DNA of 64,000 bases from Paracoccus marinaquae (GTDB taxonomy: Bacteria; Pseudomonadota; Alphaproteobacteria; Rhodobacterales; Rhodobacteraceae), in NCBI RefSeq assembly GCF_018860165.1, contig NZ_JAHKNG010000009.1, positions 1 to 64,000 on the forward strand. Direction: 5' to 3'. Positions within the stretch are counted from its first letter, which is position 1, and the number at the start of each line of letters is the position of its first letter. Below, piece after piece: positions 9,831 to 18,674 of this stretch. The translations under genes were made by a program, and so were the position numbers. The notes under the pieces are model-generated. The model saw only the letters and a list, made by a program, of their open reading frames with translations. It searched no databases and was not told the origin of the DNA.

Positions 9831-9836
9831 TCCGAG

Positions 9837-9865
9837 TTGCTGTTAACGCTAACAAGCGATATGGC
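9837..9865 (+). promoter_or_regulatory. zwf operon promoter with embedded LacI-type operator
   Basis: TTGCTG (9837-9842) and TATGGC (9860-9865) form a -35/-10 pair with a 17-base spacer. The palindrome TGTTAACGCTAACA (9841-9854) overlaps the -35 end and the spacer. The layout is the same as at the edd promoter. A TTGATC/TAACAA pair at 9827/9850 is an alternative reading. Confidence 0.65.
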
Positions 9866-9890
9866 GGATGCCGGCGGTAAGGAGGGCAGC

Positions 9891-11342
9891 ATGGTTTCTC
9901 GTGTCATTCCGGTCGATGATTTCGATCTGGTGATTTTCGGTGCAACCGGCGATCTGGCGCATCGCAAGATCCTGCCGGGCCTGTTCCGGCGCTTTGTCGC
10001 GGGCCAGATCCCCGCGACCTCGCGAATCATCGGGGCGGCGCGGACCGAACAGGACGACCATGCCTTCCGGGACGAGGCCGCAAGGGCCATTTCCGAATTT
10101 GCCGGGGTCAAGGCGAACGATCCGCGCCTGGCCCAGTTTCTGGATCTGCTGGGCTATGTCGCCATCGACGCCCGGGGCGAGGGCGGCTGGACGGACCTGA
10201 AGGCCCGGGTTCGCGATGGCGCGGTGCAGGCATTCTATTTCTCGGTCGCCCCGGCGCTGTTCGGCGATATTGCCGAGCGCCTGGCCAACTTTGGCATCGT
10301 CGATTCCCGCAGCCGCATCGTCGTCGAAAAGCCCTTTGGCCGCGACCTCGATTCGGCGCGGGCGCTGAACGCCACCCTGGCCCGCCATTTCGACGAGCAT
10401 CAGATCTACCGGATCGATCACTATCTGGGCAAGGAAACGGTCCAGAACCTGATGGCCGTGCGCTTTGCCAATATCCTGTTCGAGCCCCTGTGGAACGCGC
10501 AGTTCATCGACCATGTGCAGATCACCGTGGCCGAGACCGTCGGCGTCGCCGGGCGCGGCAGCTATTACGACAAGTCGGGCGCCATCCGGGACATGGTGCA
10601 GAACCACATGATGCAGCTTCTGTGCCTGATCGCGATGGAGCCGCCCTATCACTTCGACCCCGATGCCGTGCGCGACGAGAAACTGAAGGTGATCCGCGCG
10701 CTTGAGCCGCTCGAACCCGGGGACATCGTGCGCGGCCAGTATCAGGCCGACGGCAGGGAGCCGGGTTATCTGGACGATTCCGAGAATCCCGAATCGCGCA
10801 CCGAAAGCTATGTCGCCATGAAGGTACGCATCTCGAACTGGCGCTGGCAGGGCACCCCCTTCTATCTGCGCACCGGCAAGAAACTGCGGGCGCGCACCAG
10901 CGAGATCGCCATCACCTTCAAGGAGCCGCCGCATTCGATCTTCGAGGATGCCGGTGCGCCCAAGGCCAACGAACTTGTCATCCGCCTGCAACCCAATGAG
11001 GGTATGAACCTGAAGGTGATGATCAAGGAGCCGGGGCCGGGCGGCATGCGGCTGGTGCAGGTGCCGCTGGACATGTCCTTTGCCGATGCCCTGGGCACCG
11101 ATGGGTCGGACATGCCGGATGCCTATGAGCGCCTGATCATGGATGTGATCCGCGGCAACCAGACCCTGTTCATGCGCGGCGACGAGGTCGAGGCCGCCTG
11201 GGCCTGGACCGACCCGATCATCGACGCGTGGGAGGACAGCAAGCGCCTTCCGGAACCCTATGATGCGGGCTCTTCGGGTCCCGAAGAGGCCCTGCGCCTG
11301 ATGCATCGCGACAACCGGCGCTGGAGGGAGATCAGGGCATGA
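9891..11342 (+). CDS. zwf: Glucose-6-phosphate 1-dehydrogenase
   Basis: It oxidises glucose 6-phosphate to 6-phosphogluconolactone with NAD(P)+, feeding both the oxidative pentose phosphate and Entner-Doudoroff routes. The 483-residue protein has the dinucleotide motif GATGDLAHRKILP near the N-terminus, the catalytic RIDHYLGKETVQN motif (about residues 175-190), and the full C-terminal alpha+beta domain. The ATG at 9891 is preceded by AAGGAGG at the ideal distance; an in-frame upstream start would place the operator inside the coding region. It heads a zwf-pgl-pgi operon, with a four-base overlap to pgl. Confidence 0.97.
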   Translation: MVSRVIPVDDFDLVIFGATGDLAHRKILPGLFRRFVAGQIPATSRIIGAARTEQDDHAFRDEAARAISEFAGVKANDPRLAQFLDLLGYVAIDARGEGGWTDLKARVRDGAVQAFYFSVAPALFGDIAERLANFGIVDSRSRIVVEKPFGRDLDSARALNATLARHFDEHQIYRIDHYLGKETVQNLMAVRFANILFEPLWNAQFIDHVQITVAETVGVAGRGSYYDKSGAIRDMVQNHMMQLLCLIAMEPPYHFDPDAVRDEKLKVIRALEPLEPGDIVRGQYQADGREPGYLDDSENPESRTESYVAMKVRISNWRWQGTPFYLRTGKKLRARTSEIAITFKEPPHSIFEDAGAPKANELVIRLQPNEGMNLKVMIKEPGPGGMRLVQVPLDMSFADALGTDGSDMPDAYERLIMDVIRGNQTLFMRGDEVEAAWAWTDPIIDAWEDSKRLPEPYDAGSSGPEEALRLMHRDNRRWREIRA

Positions 11343-12016
11343 GCATGGACTTTGTCGAATACCCGGACCGCGAACTGCTGGCCCTGTCGCTGGCCGACCG
11401 GCTGGCCTCGCAACTGGCCCAGCACCTGCGCGGGCATGAGAGTGCCAGCCTCTGCGTGCCCGGCGGGACCACGCCGATTCCGGTTTTCGAGACGTTCAGC
11501 GGGGCGGATATCGACTGGGACCGGGTGACGGTTTTTCTTGGCGACGAACGCTGGGTCGATGGCGAGCACAAGCGGTCCAACGGCCGGCTTCTGCGGCGGC
11601 ATCTGCTGAAGGATCGCGCGGCGGCGGCGAATTACATCGACCTCTATACCGGGGATGCGCAACCCGAGGAGGCGGTGGCGGCGCTGACCGGGGCGCTGAC
11701 ACCGCATCTGCCGATCACCGTGACCCTGCTGGGCATGGGCAATGACATGCACACCGCCAGCCTGTTTCCGGGCGCCGACCGTCTGGCCGAGGCGCTGGCC
11801 GGTGATGCCCCCTTGCTGATGCCGGTCCGGGCCGAAGGCGCGGATGAGCCGCGCATCACCCTGACCCGTCCAGCCCTGGCAGGGGCCATCCATATCCATC
11901 TGCTGATCATGGGGCCGGAAAAGCGCGAGGCGCTGGAACGGGCGCAGAAGCTTTCGCCGGAAGAGGCGCCGATCCGGGCCTTTCTGGATGCCGCCACCGT
12001 GCATTGGGCCGAATAG
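11339..12016 (+). CDS. pgl: 6-phosphogluconolactonase
   Basis: It hydrolyses 6-phosphogluconolactone to 6-phosphogluconate, the step between Zwf and Edd. The 225-residue protein is of the DevB/SOL type: [26 protein letters not shown] and [16 protein letters not shown] are the conserved sugar-phosphate isomerase-like motifs. Its ATG overlaps the zwf stop by four bases, so the two are translationally coupled, and pgi follows after 14 bases. The location guarantees coexpression with zwf under the predicted operator. Confidence 0.95.
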   Translation: MSMDFVEYPDRELLALSLADRLASQLAQHLRGHESASLCVPGGTTPIPVFETFSGADIDWDRVTVFLGDERWVDGEHKRSNGRLLRRHLLKDRAAAANYIDLYTGDAQPEEAVAALTGALTPHLPITVTLLGMGNDMHTASLFPGADRLAEALAGDAPLLMPVRAEGADEPRITLTRPALAGAIHIHLLIMGPEKREALERAQKLSPEEAPIRAFLDAATVHWAE

Positions 12017-12030
12017 CAAGGACATCCGTC

Positions 12031-13641
12031 ATGACCGATATCTGGACCCGCCTGAAATCGCATCGGCAGGCGCAGGGAGAGTTGCGCATCACCGATCTGT
12101 TCGACGCCGATCCGGCGCGCGCCGAGGCGTTCAGCACCAGCGCCGACGATCTGGTTTTCGACTGGTCGAAGACGGTGATCGACGCCGGCGCGCGCGACCT
12201 GCTGCTGGATCTTGCGCGCGGCGCAGAGGTCGAGGCCCGCCGCGAGGCGATGTTCTCGGGCGCCCGGATCAATGAGACCGAGGGCCGCGCGGTGCTGCAT
12301 ACGGCGCTGCGCAACCTTGCCGGCAGCGTGACCGTCGATGGGCAGGACGTTCTGCCCGCGGTGCGCGAAACCCATGCCCGCATGGCCGATTTCGCGCGCC
12401 AGGTCCGCTCGGGTGCCTATCGGGGGCAGGGCGGTCCGATCACGGATGTGGTCAATATCGGCATCGGCGGCTCGGATCTCGGTCCCTATATGGCGGTGCT
12501 GGCGCTGGCCCCCTTTCATGACGGGCCGCGGACGCACTTCGTCAGCAATGTGGATGGCGCCGATATTGCCGACACGCTGAAGGGGCTGGATCCGGCGACG
12601 ACGCTGGTGATCGTGGCCTCGAAGACCTTCACCACCATCGAGACGATGACCAACGCGACGACCGCGCGGAACTGGATGGCCGGGACGGTGACCGATCCCG
12701 CGGCGCAATTCGCCGCACTTTCCTCGGCCGTGGACCGGACGGCCGCGTTCGGCATCGACGGCTCGCGCGTCTTCGGGTTCGAGGATTGGGTCGGCGGGCG
12801 CTATTCCGTCTGGGGACCGATCGGGCTGTCGCTGATGCTGGCGATCGGCCCCGAGGATTTCGATGCGTTCCTGGCCGGAGGGGCGGCCATGGACGCGCAT
12901 TTCCGCAACGCGCCGCTGGCCGAAAACCTGCCCGTCCTGCTGGCGCTGGTGGGCATCTGGCACCACCAGATCTGTGGTTATCCGACCCGCGCCGTGCTGC
13001 CCTATGACAACCGCCTGCTGCGCCTGCCGGCCTATCTGCAGCAGCTGGAGATGGAATCGAACGGCAAGCGCGTGGCAATGGATGGCAGCGATCTGGCCAT
13101 GGTCTCGGGTCCGGTGGTCTGGGGTGAGCCGGGCACCAACGGCCAGCATGCCTTCTATCAGCTGATCCATCAGGGCACCACGCCGGTGCCCTGCGAGTTC
13201 ATCCTCGCCGCCCGCGGCCACGAGCCCGACCTGGCCCATCATCACCTCCTTCTGGCGGCCAACTGCCTGGCGCAGTCCGAGGCGCTGATGCGTGGCCGCA
13301 GCCTGGACGAGGCCCGCGCGCTTATGGCCGCCAAGGGATTGCTGGGCGACGAACTCGACCGGCAGGCCCGTCATCGCGTGTTCCCCGGCAACCGTCCCTC
13401 GACCACATTGCTGATCCCGCAACTGACCCCCTTCACGCTGGGGCAGATCGTCGCGCTGTATGAACATCGCGTCTTTGTCGAAGGGGTGATTCTTGGCATC
13501 AACAGCTTCGATCAGTGGGGGGTCGAGCTGGGCAAGGAACTGGCGCTGAAGGTCGAGCCGCTGCTGCAAGGCGCGGACGCCCCGGGGCACGATCCCTCGA
13601 CCGAGCGTCTGGCAGGACTGTTCCGGGCCATGCGCGGATAG
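12031..13641 (+). CDS. pgi: Glucose-6-phosphate isomerase
   Basis: It interconverts glucose 6-phosphate and fructose 6-phosphate in the cytoplasm. The 536-residue product shows [40 protein letters not shown], and the C-terminal [12 protein letters not shown] and [13 protein letters not shown] motifs of the large PGI family. The ATG at 12031 follows AAGGA; an in-frame start 27 bases upstream has no ribosome site and overlaps pgl. In a strain using the Entner-Doudoroff route, Pgi in the zwf operon allows fructose-derived or gluconeogenic carbon to reach Zwf. Confidence 0.96.
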   Translation: MTDIWTRLKSHRQAQGELRITDLFDADPARAEAFSTSADDLVFDWSKTVIDAGARDLLLDLARGAEVEARREAMFSGARINETEGRAVLHTALRNLAGSVTVDGQDVLPAVRETHARMADFARQVRSGAYRGQGGPITDVVNIGIGGSDLGPYMAVLALAPFHDGPRTHFVSNVDGADIADTLKGLDPATTLVIVASKTFTTIETMTNATTARNWMAGTVTDPAAQFAALSSAVDRTAAFGIDGSRVFGFEDWVGGRYSVWGPIGLSLMLAIGPEDFDAFLAGGAAMDAHFRNAPLAENLPVLLALVGIWHHQICGYPTRAVLPYDNRLLRLPAYLQQLEMESNGKRVAMDGSDLAMVSGPVVWGEPGTNGQHAFYQLIHQGTTPVPCEFILAARGHEPDLAHHHLLLAANCLAQSEALMRGRSLDEARALMAAKGLLGDELDRQARHRVFPGNRPSTTLLIPQLTPFTLGQIVALYEHRVFVEGVILGINSFDQWGVELGKELALKVEPLLQGADAPGHDPSTERLAGLFRAMRG

Positions 13642-13664
13642 GCGATGCGGCGCAGGGTGGTGGC

Positions 13665-13692
13665 CGCGCGAGCGCAGGTCAGCGCTCGCGCG
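13665..13692. terminator. Bidirectional terminator-like hairpin between pgi and trmO
   Basis: A perfect 11-bp inverted repeat, CGCGCGAGCGC (13665-13675) and GCGCTCGCGCG (13682-13692) with a 6-base loop, sits between convergent genes and includes the trmO stop codon in its loop. There is no T-run on either side, as is common in GC-rich alphaproteobacteria. Confidence 0.5.
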
Positions 13693-14134
13693 CCGTCACC
13701 GGCTTGATGTCGAGCAGCGGGGTGCCGGCCACGCAGTCGAGTCCACGGACGACAAGTTCACGCCCCTTCACCTCCAGCAGCCTCACATCCGACAAGGCGA
13801 TCGGATTGGGGCGCACCGGTGAACGAATGGCGAAGGTGCCGACGAGCTGATCGCTGAAACGCGGGTTCTGCAGGACCAGATCGCGCCGGGACAGGTGCAT
13901 CCAGTAGAGGACCTGCAGCCATTCCAGCCCTTCGACCCCCTCCAGTGCCCGGTCCCAGGGAGGAAACAGCTCGATCCGGCAGGGCGGCCCGTCCTCGGCA
14001 TTGCCCCGATTGGGGCAGTCCCGGCGTTCCGGCCAGGGCGTATGGATGCGCCCGATGAAACGCAGAAAGGCGTCCTGCCGTTCGGGTTCGGCGACGGCGA
14101 TTTCCAGCGGGCGCAGGCTCGCGCCGTCAGTCAT
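13679..14134 (-). CDS. trmO: tRNA (N6-threonylcarbamoyladenosine37-N6)-methyltransferase
   Basis: This is a TsaA/UPF0066 family protein of about 151 residues; it methylates N6 of t6A37 in threonine tRNAs using SAM. The family hallmarks are present: FIGRIHTPWPERRDCPNRG near the N-terminus, the beta-barrel stretch RIELFPPWDRALEGVEG, and SPVRPNPIALSDVRLLEVKG. A GTG six bases upstream (14140) is an alternative start; the ATG at 14134 is preferred. It overlaps the end of the mop-type gene by eight bases, so the two are cotranscribed. Confidence 0.88.
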   Translation of the reverse strand: MTDGASLRPLEIAVAEPERQDAFLRFIGRIHTPWPERRDCPNRGNAEDGPPCRIELFPPWDRALEGVEGLEWLQVLYWMHLSRRDLVLQNPRFSDQLVGTFAIRSPVRPNPIALSDVRLLEVKGRELVVRGLDCVAGTPLLDIKPVTARER

Positions 14135-14336
14135 CGACACCGATCATCACATCCGTTGCCTTGATCACGGCGCTGGCCTGATCGCCGGTTTTCAGCCCCA
14201 GTTCGGCCACGGCTTCATTGGTGATGGATGCGGTCACGGTCGTGCCGCCGACATCCAGCCTGACATGGCTGGTCACGGCACCCTTCACGATCTCGACCAC
14301 CGTGCCCCGAAGGACGTTCCTCGCGCTCATCTTCAT
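14127..14336 (-). CDS. Mop-type TOBE-domain molybdate-binding protein
   Basis: The 69-residue protein is a single TOBE/Mop domain: SARNVLRGTVVEIVKGAVTS at the N-terminus, then TASITNEAVAELGLKTGD and a final VIKATDVMIG strand. Molbindins of this size form hexamers that store or buffer molybdate or tungstate in the cytoplasm. A second possible start (Met3) lies two codons in. It precedes and overlaps trmO, with no obvious functional link. The region upstream (14337-14598) separates it from the divergent SARP-like gene. Confidence 0.85.
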   Translation of the reverse strand: MKMSARNVLRGTVVEIVKGAVTSHVRLDVGGTTVTASITNEAVAELGLKTGDQASAVIKATDVMIGVDD

Positions 14337-14598
14337 GGTTCAACCTCAACCGGATGTGTTCCATCGGAAATATCTCTATTCGCTATGAGCCGGTCAACCG
14401 CGAAATGGCCTGCCGGCGCAGGGGATGCTGGCGGGCGCAGGCTGTCGCGAGGGGCCGGGGCGAGGCGAATTGTGGCCCGCCGAAAGCCCCGGGACGGGGG
14501 CGGCGGATTTCCGTCTCGGCCCCTCATCTGCGCAGGACAGGATTTGCAACTTCAGCCGCTTGGTGATCTATTGCAGCGGCAATTTGAACAGCGCTGAC

Positions 14599-16500
14599 AT
14601 GACCGGCAGATCAACCTCTTCCATCCTTCTGAAGACACTGGCTGCGGTGCGGCTGCGCAAGGCTCAGGCGCTGTTCCTGTTCCTCGCCGCCGACCCCAAT
14701 GCCTTCCATCGCGCCGAGAAGGTGATCGACCTGTTCTGGCAGGAGACCGACCAGCAGCGCGCCGCTGCCTCGTACCGGCAGGTGATCCGGCATATCCGCC
14801 GCGACATGGAGGCGGATTGCGGCCTCAACCTGAAGACGGAAATCGGCCAGATCACGCTGGAAATCCTCGACAGGAAGACCCCGAAGGACGAGTTCCGCGA
14901 GACCATCCTGGCCGAACGCTGGGATGCCGCCGCGGCCGACAGGATGCGCGAATTCCTGAGCTATACGACACGGCTCGAAGGGATCAGCAACTCGTTCGAC
15001 AGCTGGCTGGTGATCACCCGGTCGGTTCTGCTGCGGACCATCCGCGAGGCTCTGGATGAACGGCTTGCGAATGTGCAGTCCGCCCGCTTCGACGAGTTGC
15101 GCCGGCCGGCCGAACTTGCCCTCGAACTCGAGCCGTCGAACGAAACCGCGGTCCGGATCCTGATGACGCTGGACTGGCGCGGGGGGCATTCGACCCGCGC
15201 GATCGAGCGGTATGACATGCTCTACCGCTATCTCGACGAAGAGTTCGATCAGGAACCGGAGGCGGAAACCATCGAGCTTCTGGCGGCCGTCAAGCTCAAC
15301 CCGGCGGGGAAATCGGCCCGCAACGATCTGACCAACCGCAGGCCCGAGGTCAGCATCTCGGTCAGCCTGCTGCCCTCGTCCGACGAAATCCCCGGCGAGA
15401 TGCGCGGCTTCGGCACGGTCCTGTTCGCCGACCTGCGCATGCGGATGGGGCGTTTCCGCGAATGGCGCGTCCTCGACGAGGACAGCACCGAATCCTGCAC
15501 CGTGAACGTCAAGCTGCGCCCCGTCTACGGGCTGGGACGGTATCAGCTTTATGTGGACGTGCAGCGGGTCGAGGACAGCCAGCTTCTGTGGTCCGAGGTC
15601 ATCGACAGCCCCGAGACCGACTGGGAGGCCAAGGCGCGTCTGCTGCTGGCCAATCTGGCAAACGCGCTGTCGGTGGTGGTGTCGGACCGGTCGCTGTCCG
15701 ATTCGGGGCTGGCGATCTATGACCGCTGGCTGAAGGCGCAGGCCCTGCTGGATTCCTGGTCGCCCGAGGCCGAACGCGCCGCGCTGTCCATGCTTGAGGA
15801 CATCATCGCCGACACGCCCAAATTCGGGCCGGCCCATGCCGAACTGGCCGGGGCGCTGAATGTCCGCCATGTGCTGCAACCCGGCAGCACCCAGACCGAA
15901 GAGGTCAAGCAGCGGGCGCTGCACCACGCGATCATGGCGGTGTCCATCGACCCTTTGGACACCCGGGCGCATCGTGTCGTCGCCTGGTGCTATTGCCACA
16001 AGCGCGAATTCGGGCTGGCGGAATTTCACTTCGAGCAGGCCCTGAACCTCAATCGCAGCAACCCGCTGACGCTGGCCTCGTCGGCCCTGGGCTTCGCCTT
16101 TGCCGGCAATCTCGACCGGGCGGCCGCGCTGGTCGCGGAAACCCGTCGCAATTCAGCGGTGATGGAGCCTTTTCACATCATCTATCTGGCCGCAGCCGAC
16201 TACCTTCTGGGAAACTATGCCTCGGCCGAAGAGCAATGCCGCCGCGGCACCGGGCTGATGCCAACCGTCGGCGGCTGGCACAGCCTGGCGTTGTGGAAAC
16301 TGGGACGGCAGGACGACTCAGTGCGGCGGCTGCAGTCCTATTTCGACGAGATTCGCCCGAAATGGCAGGGCGACGCAGTTCCGGGCGACGCCGAAATCAT
16401 CGACTGGTTCACATCCAGCTTTCCGCTGGGTGACGAAAAGGCGCTTGCGGACCTGCATCAGACCATCGCCAGCATCATGGCCGCGCGCGGCGCCGCCTAG
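14599..16500 (+). CDS. SARP-like transcriptional activator (winged helix, BTAD, TPR)
   Basis: The 633-residue protein matches the SARP/BTAD architecture. There is an OmpR-like winged helix (about 15-90, with RKAQALFLFLAADPN and a YRQVIRHIRRDM recognition region) and a bacterial transcriptional activation domain (about 100-250, with ELALELEPSNETAVRILMTL and AIERYDMLYRYLDEEF). A TolB-like middle (310-400) and TPR repeats (about 440-600) follow. No membrane helix or signal is visible. The in-frame sequence just upstream of the ATG (LVIYCSGNLNSAD) resembles the missing first strand of the domain, so a GTG at 14563 or TTG at 14560 may be the true start; neither has a clear ribosome site. It converges on, and overlaps by four bases (CTAG), the last gene of the YcaO-peroxidase unit, its probable target. 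Confidence 0.8.
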   Translation: MTGRSTSSILLKTLAAVRLRKAQALFLFLAADPNAFHRAEKVIDLFWQETDQQRAAASYRQVIRHIRRDMEADCGLNLKTEIGQITLEILDRKTPKDEFRETILAERWDAAAADRMREFLSYTTRLEGISNSFDSWLVITRSVLLRTIREALDERLANVQSARFDELRRPAELALELEPSNETAVRILMTLDWRGGHSTRAIERYDMLYRYLDEEFDQEPEAETIELLAAVKLNPAGKSARNDLTNRRPEVSISVSLLPSSDEIPGEMRGFGTVLFADLRMRMGRFREWRVLDEDSTESCTVNVKLRPVYGLGRYQLYVDVQRVEDSQLLWSEVIDSPETDWEAKARLLLANLANALSVVVSDRSLSDSGLAIYDRWLKAQALLDSWSPEAERAALSMLEDIIADTPKFGPAHAELAGALNVRHVLQPGSTQTEEVKQRALHHAIMAVSIDPLDTRAHRVVAWCYCHKREFGLAEFHFEQALNLNRSNPLTLASSALGFAFAGNLDRAAALVAETRRNSAVMEPFHIIYLAAADYLLGNYASAEEQCRRGTGLMPTVGGWHSLALWKLGRQDDSVRRLQSYFDEIRPKWQGDAVPGDAEIIDWFTSSFPLGDEKALADLHQTIASIMAARGAA

Positions 16501-17219
16501 CGGCACATGTTCGTCGCGTATATGCCGACCGAACGATAGAAGGCGCGCAGCGGGCTCTTCATGATCTCGTTCTTCACATCGTCTGCCGGGGCGCCGTTCG
16601 CGTCCCTGAAGATGCTGCGCTGCTGGACCGCGTCGATCACATGCGCTTCCAGCGCGTCCTGCAGCTGCTGCGTCCAGCCGGCCACGCCCTTGGCGGCGAA
16701 TTCGCGGGCGATCTCGACGATCTCGGCCTTCAGGCTGGCCAGCATCAGCGCCTTGTCCAGCTCGTAGGACAGCGGGGGCCGGAACCCTTCCGCCTGTCCC
16801 GTCGCCTGAAGCAGCGCGTCGGTGATTTCCAGCGTCTGGTCCGAGGGCACGACAAGGATACGCGAGTTCTTGTCGACCCCGTTATGGCAACGGTCGCGGG
16901 TTTCGAATTCGATCCGGACGTCGGTGCCCTCAAGGATGTTGTCGCGGTCGGAATCGCTGAGGACCGCGCCGCCATCCTGAACCGAGAAATCCTGTACCAT
17001 CAGCGCGTGCTTGATATGGTCCTGATAGCGGTCTAGCTCGTCCTCGCCCACGTTCTTTTCGCCGCGCTTGGACAGTTCGACCATCAGTTTGCCGATATAT
17101 TCGACATTCAGCGGCTGCCCGTCCGCGCCCTTGTCCCTGTCGATGCTGCCGTCGCCATGCAGGTAATATTCCGCCTGATCGACTTCGCTGCCGACGATCA
17201 CATATTTGCTGTCACTCAT
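16497..17219 (-). CDS. Uncharacterised 240-residue protein of the YcaO-peroxidase unit
   Basis: I do not recognise this family. The protein is acidic and soluble-looking, with no signal peptide or membrane segment. It starts MSDSKYVIVGSEVDQAEYYL, has a beta-rich central part (VRIEFETRDRCHNGVDKNSR, then ILVVPSDQTLEITDALL), a helical stretch (ALMLASLKAEIVEIAREFAAKG) and ends SVGIYATNMCR. Only two cysteines occur, one of them the penultimate residue, so a modified C-terminus is conceivable. It begins four bases after the peroxidase stop with its ribosome site AGAGAGG inside the end of the peroxidase gene, so it is tightly coupled to it. It could be a partner, substrate or carrier of the two enzymes. 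No function is assigned. Confidence 0.75.
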   Translation of the reverse strand: MSDSKYVIVGSEVDQAEYYLHGDGSIDRDKGADGQPLNVEYIGKLMVELSKRGEKNVGEDELDRYQDHIKHALMVQDFSVQDGGAVLSDSDRDNILEGTDVRIEFETRDRCHNGVDKNSRILVVPSDQTLEITDALLQATGQAEGFRPPLSYELDKALMLASLKAEIVEIAREFAAKGVAGWTQQLQDALEAHVIDAVQQRSIFRDANGAPADDVKNEIMKSPLRAFYRSVGIYATNMCR

Positions 17220-17223
17220 GAGA

Positions 17224-18654
17224 TTATACCTCTCTGACCAGTTCGATGAGTTTCATCATGGTTGCGGGACGCGGCAGGTTGCCGGCCCCCTCTTGCTCGG
17301 GTGCCAGAACCACCCGGTCGATCGTGCCGGTGATCGAGGCGCGCAGCAGGGCGCTGCCAAAGGGGCCAAGCCCGCCCTTCTGGCCGTAAAGCTGCGCCTC
17401 GATCATGATCATCTGGAACAGGGGGCCCCATTCGATCATGTCTGCCGTGACATCGACCGGCGAATCGGGGTGGCGGGCGCGGAACTCGGTGGCCAGGGCC
17501 AGCGGTGCCAGCCGGGTGGGCCAGGGCGCGGGCAAAAGCGCCAGCGCGGCCTCGATCTTGGCGTTGCCGGGTCGCAATGGCCGGGCCTCGGCGGCAGCCG
17601 AATTGTCCAGCGCGATCACCGCCGCGGCCGTGGTGGGTGCGCGCAATTCGGGCGCGACGCTGGCCGAGAGGCCGGTCATCGGCCCGCCCGGCTTCAGCCC
17701 GAAGAACAGCGGCCAGTCGATGTTCCAGTCGCTTTCCGCCTCGCTGACATCGAAGCCGGATTTCAGCAGATCGGCGAGGTTGTGCATCCCCTGCCGGCCC
17801 AGATCATAGGCGGCCAGCGGCATCGCGTGGAAGGCACGGAACAGGCCGTGCAGCAGCGTCACCTCGTCCAGACGCCATTCGGGGGGCAGATCGTCCTCGG
17901 CCATGGCGGCGATCTCGGGATGCAGGAAACGCGCCAGGATGTCGTCGCGGATGATCCCGTGCCAGACGCGCACGGAATGGGCGCGCGCCATCGCATAGGC
18001 CTCGAAAGGCTTGCGCCCCGAAGCAAGCAGCCTGCGCGCGCAGAGATTGTGGAACTGCATCCAGGCCACCGCAAGCTCGTGCAGCATCAGCGTGTCGCGG
18101 TTGCGTTCGTCGTAAAGCGCCCGGATCGGGCGGTTGTCGGCCTGCGACATCGGGTCGTGGCTGCCGCGATAGACCCGCGCCAGCCGGGCGCCCGGGGTCA
18201 GCCGGAACAGCATCGTGTCCGGATCATAGACATGCGACAGCATCATCGGCCCCGAGCCGTAGACGGTTTCCAGCGTCAGCGGATTGTCGATCAGGTTGTA
18301 CCGGCGTGGCCCGAGGACCGAGACGGCACCGATGACATTGCCGCGGGTCACATGCGGGACGCTGGACAGCGGCACGCTGCTGCCCATGTCATGCCCCATC
18401 AACTGGCCGAGATAGGTATAGCCCGACGGGATATGTGCGGTGGCCTGCAGAGATGTCTTCCGCCATGCATGGTTTGACCGCAGCAGGATTTCGGGCGGCA
18501 GCCGATCCCTGACCCCGGCGTCATCTGCCGCCGCCCCGGCTGCACGGGGCGTTGCGGCGCCGCGCGGGGCGGGTCGCGGCGCGGGACTGACCGGCACGGG
18601 GCCACAGCCGAACCGGCAATCCTGCAGGTCGTCGAAGTCCGGTTCCTCAGGCAT
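17224..18654 (-). CDS. Animal-type heme peroxidase family protein
   Basis: The 476-residue protein belongs to the animal heme peroxidase (peroxidase-cyclooxygenase) superfamily. The distal-histidine motif is LGQLMGHDMG (His88, Asp89). NPLTLETVYGSG is the conserved turn before the ADNRP segment. The helix LHELAVAWMQFHNLCARRLL (about 191-210) matches the family REHNRIA helix, and LFRAFHAMPLAAY carries the likely proximal His276. There is no signal peptide, so it is predicted to be cytoplasmic, unlike secreted haem peroxidases. The N-terminal 45 residues are Pro/Ala-rich. The start at 18654 has AGGAGG at the right distance; a longer upstream frame lies inside the ycaO gene. It is the second gene of the unit, 20 bases after the YcaO stop. 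Confidence 0.87.
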   Translation of the reverse strand: MPEEPDFDDLQDCRFGCGPVPVSPAPRPAPRGAATPRAAGAAADDAGVRDRLPPEILLRSNHAWRKTSLQATAHIPSGYTYLGQLMGHDMGSSVPLSSVPHVTRGNVIGAVSVLGPRRYNLIDNPLTLETVYGSGPMMLSHVYDPDTMLFRLTPGARLARVYRGSHDPMSQADNRPIRALYDERNRDTLMLHELAVAWMQFHNLCARRLLASGRKPFEAYAMARAHSVRVWHGIIRDDILARFLHPEIAAMAEDDLPPEWRLDEVTLLHGLFRAFHAMPLAAYDLGRQGMHNLADLLKSGFDVSEAESDWNIDWPLFFGLKPGGPMTGLSASVAPELRAPTTAAAVIALDNSAAAEARPLRPGNAKIEAALALLPAPWPTRLAPLALATEFRARHPDSPVDVTADMIEWGPLFQMIMIEAQLYGQKGGLGPFGSALLRASITGTIDRVVLAPEQEGAGNLPRPATMMKLIELVREV

Positions 18655-18674
18655 GCTGGTCCTCCTATGCGCCC

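Noticed and set aside
14337-14400. ModE/MopB Mo-box before the mop-type gene
   Set aside because: Only a CGCTAT half-site and a TTCCatcGGAA palindrome are seen; the consensus is not matched.
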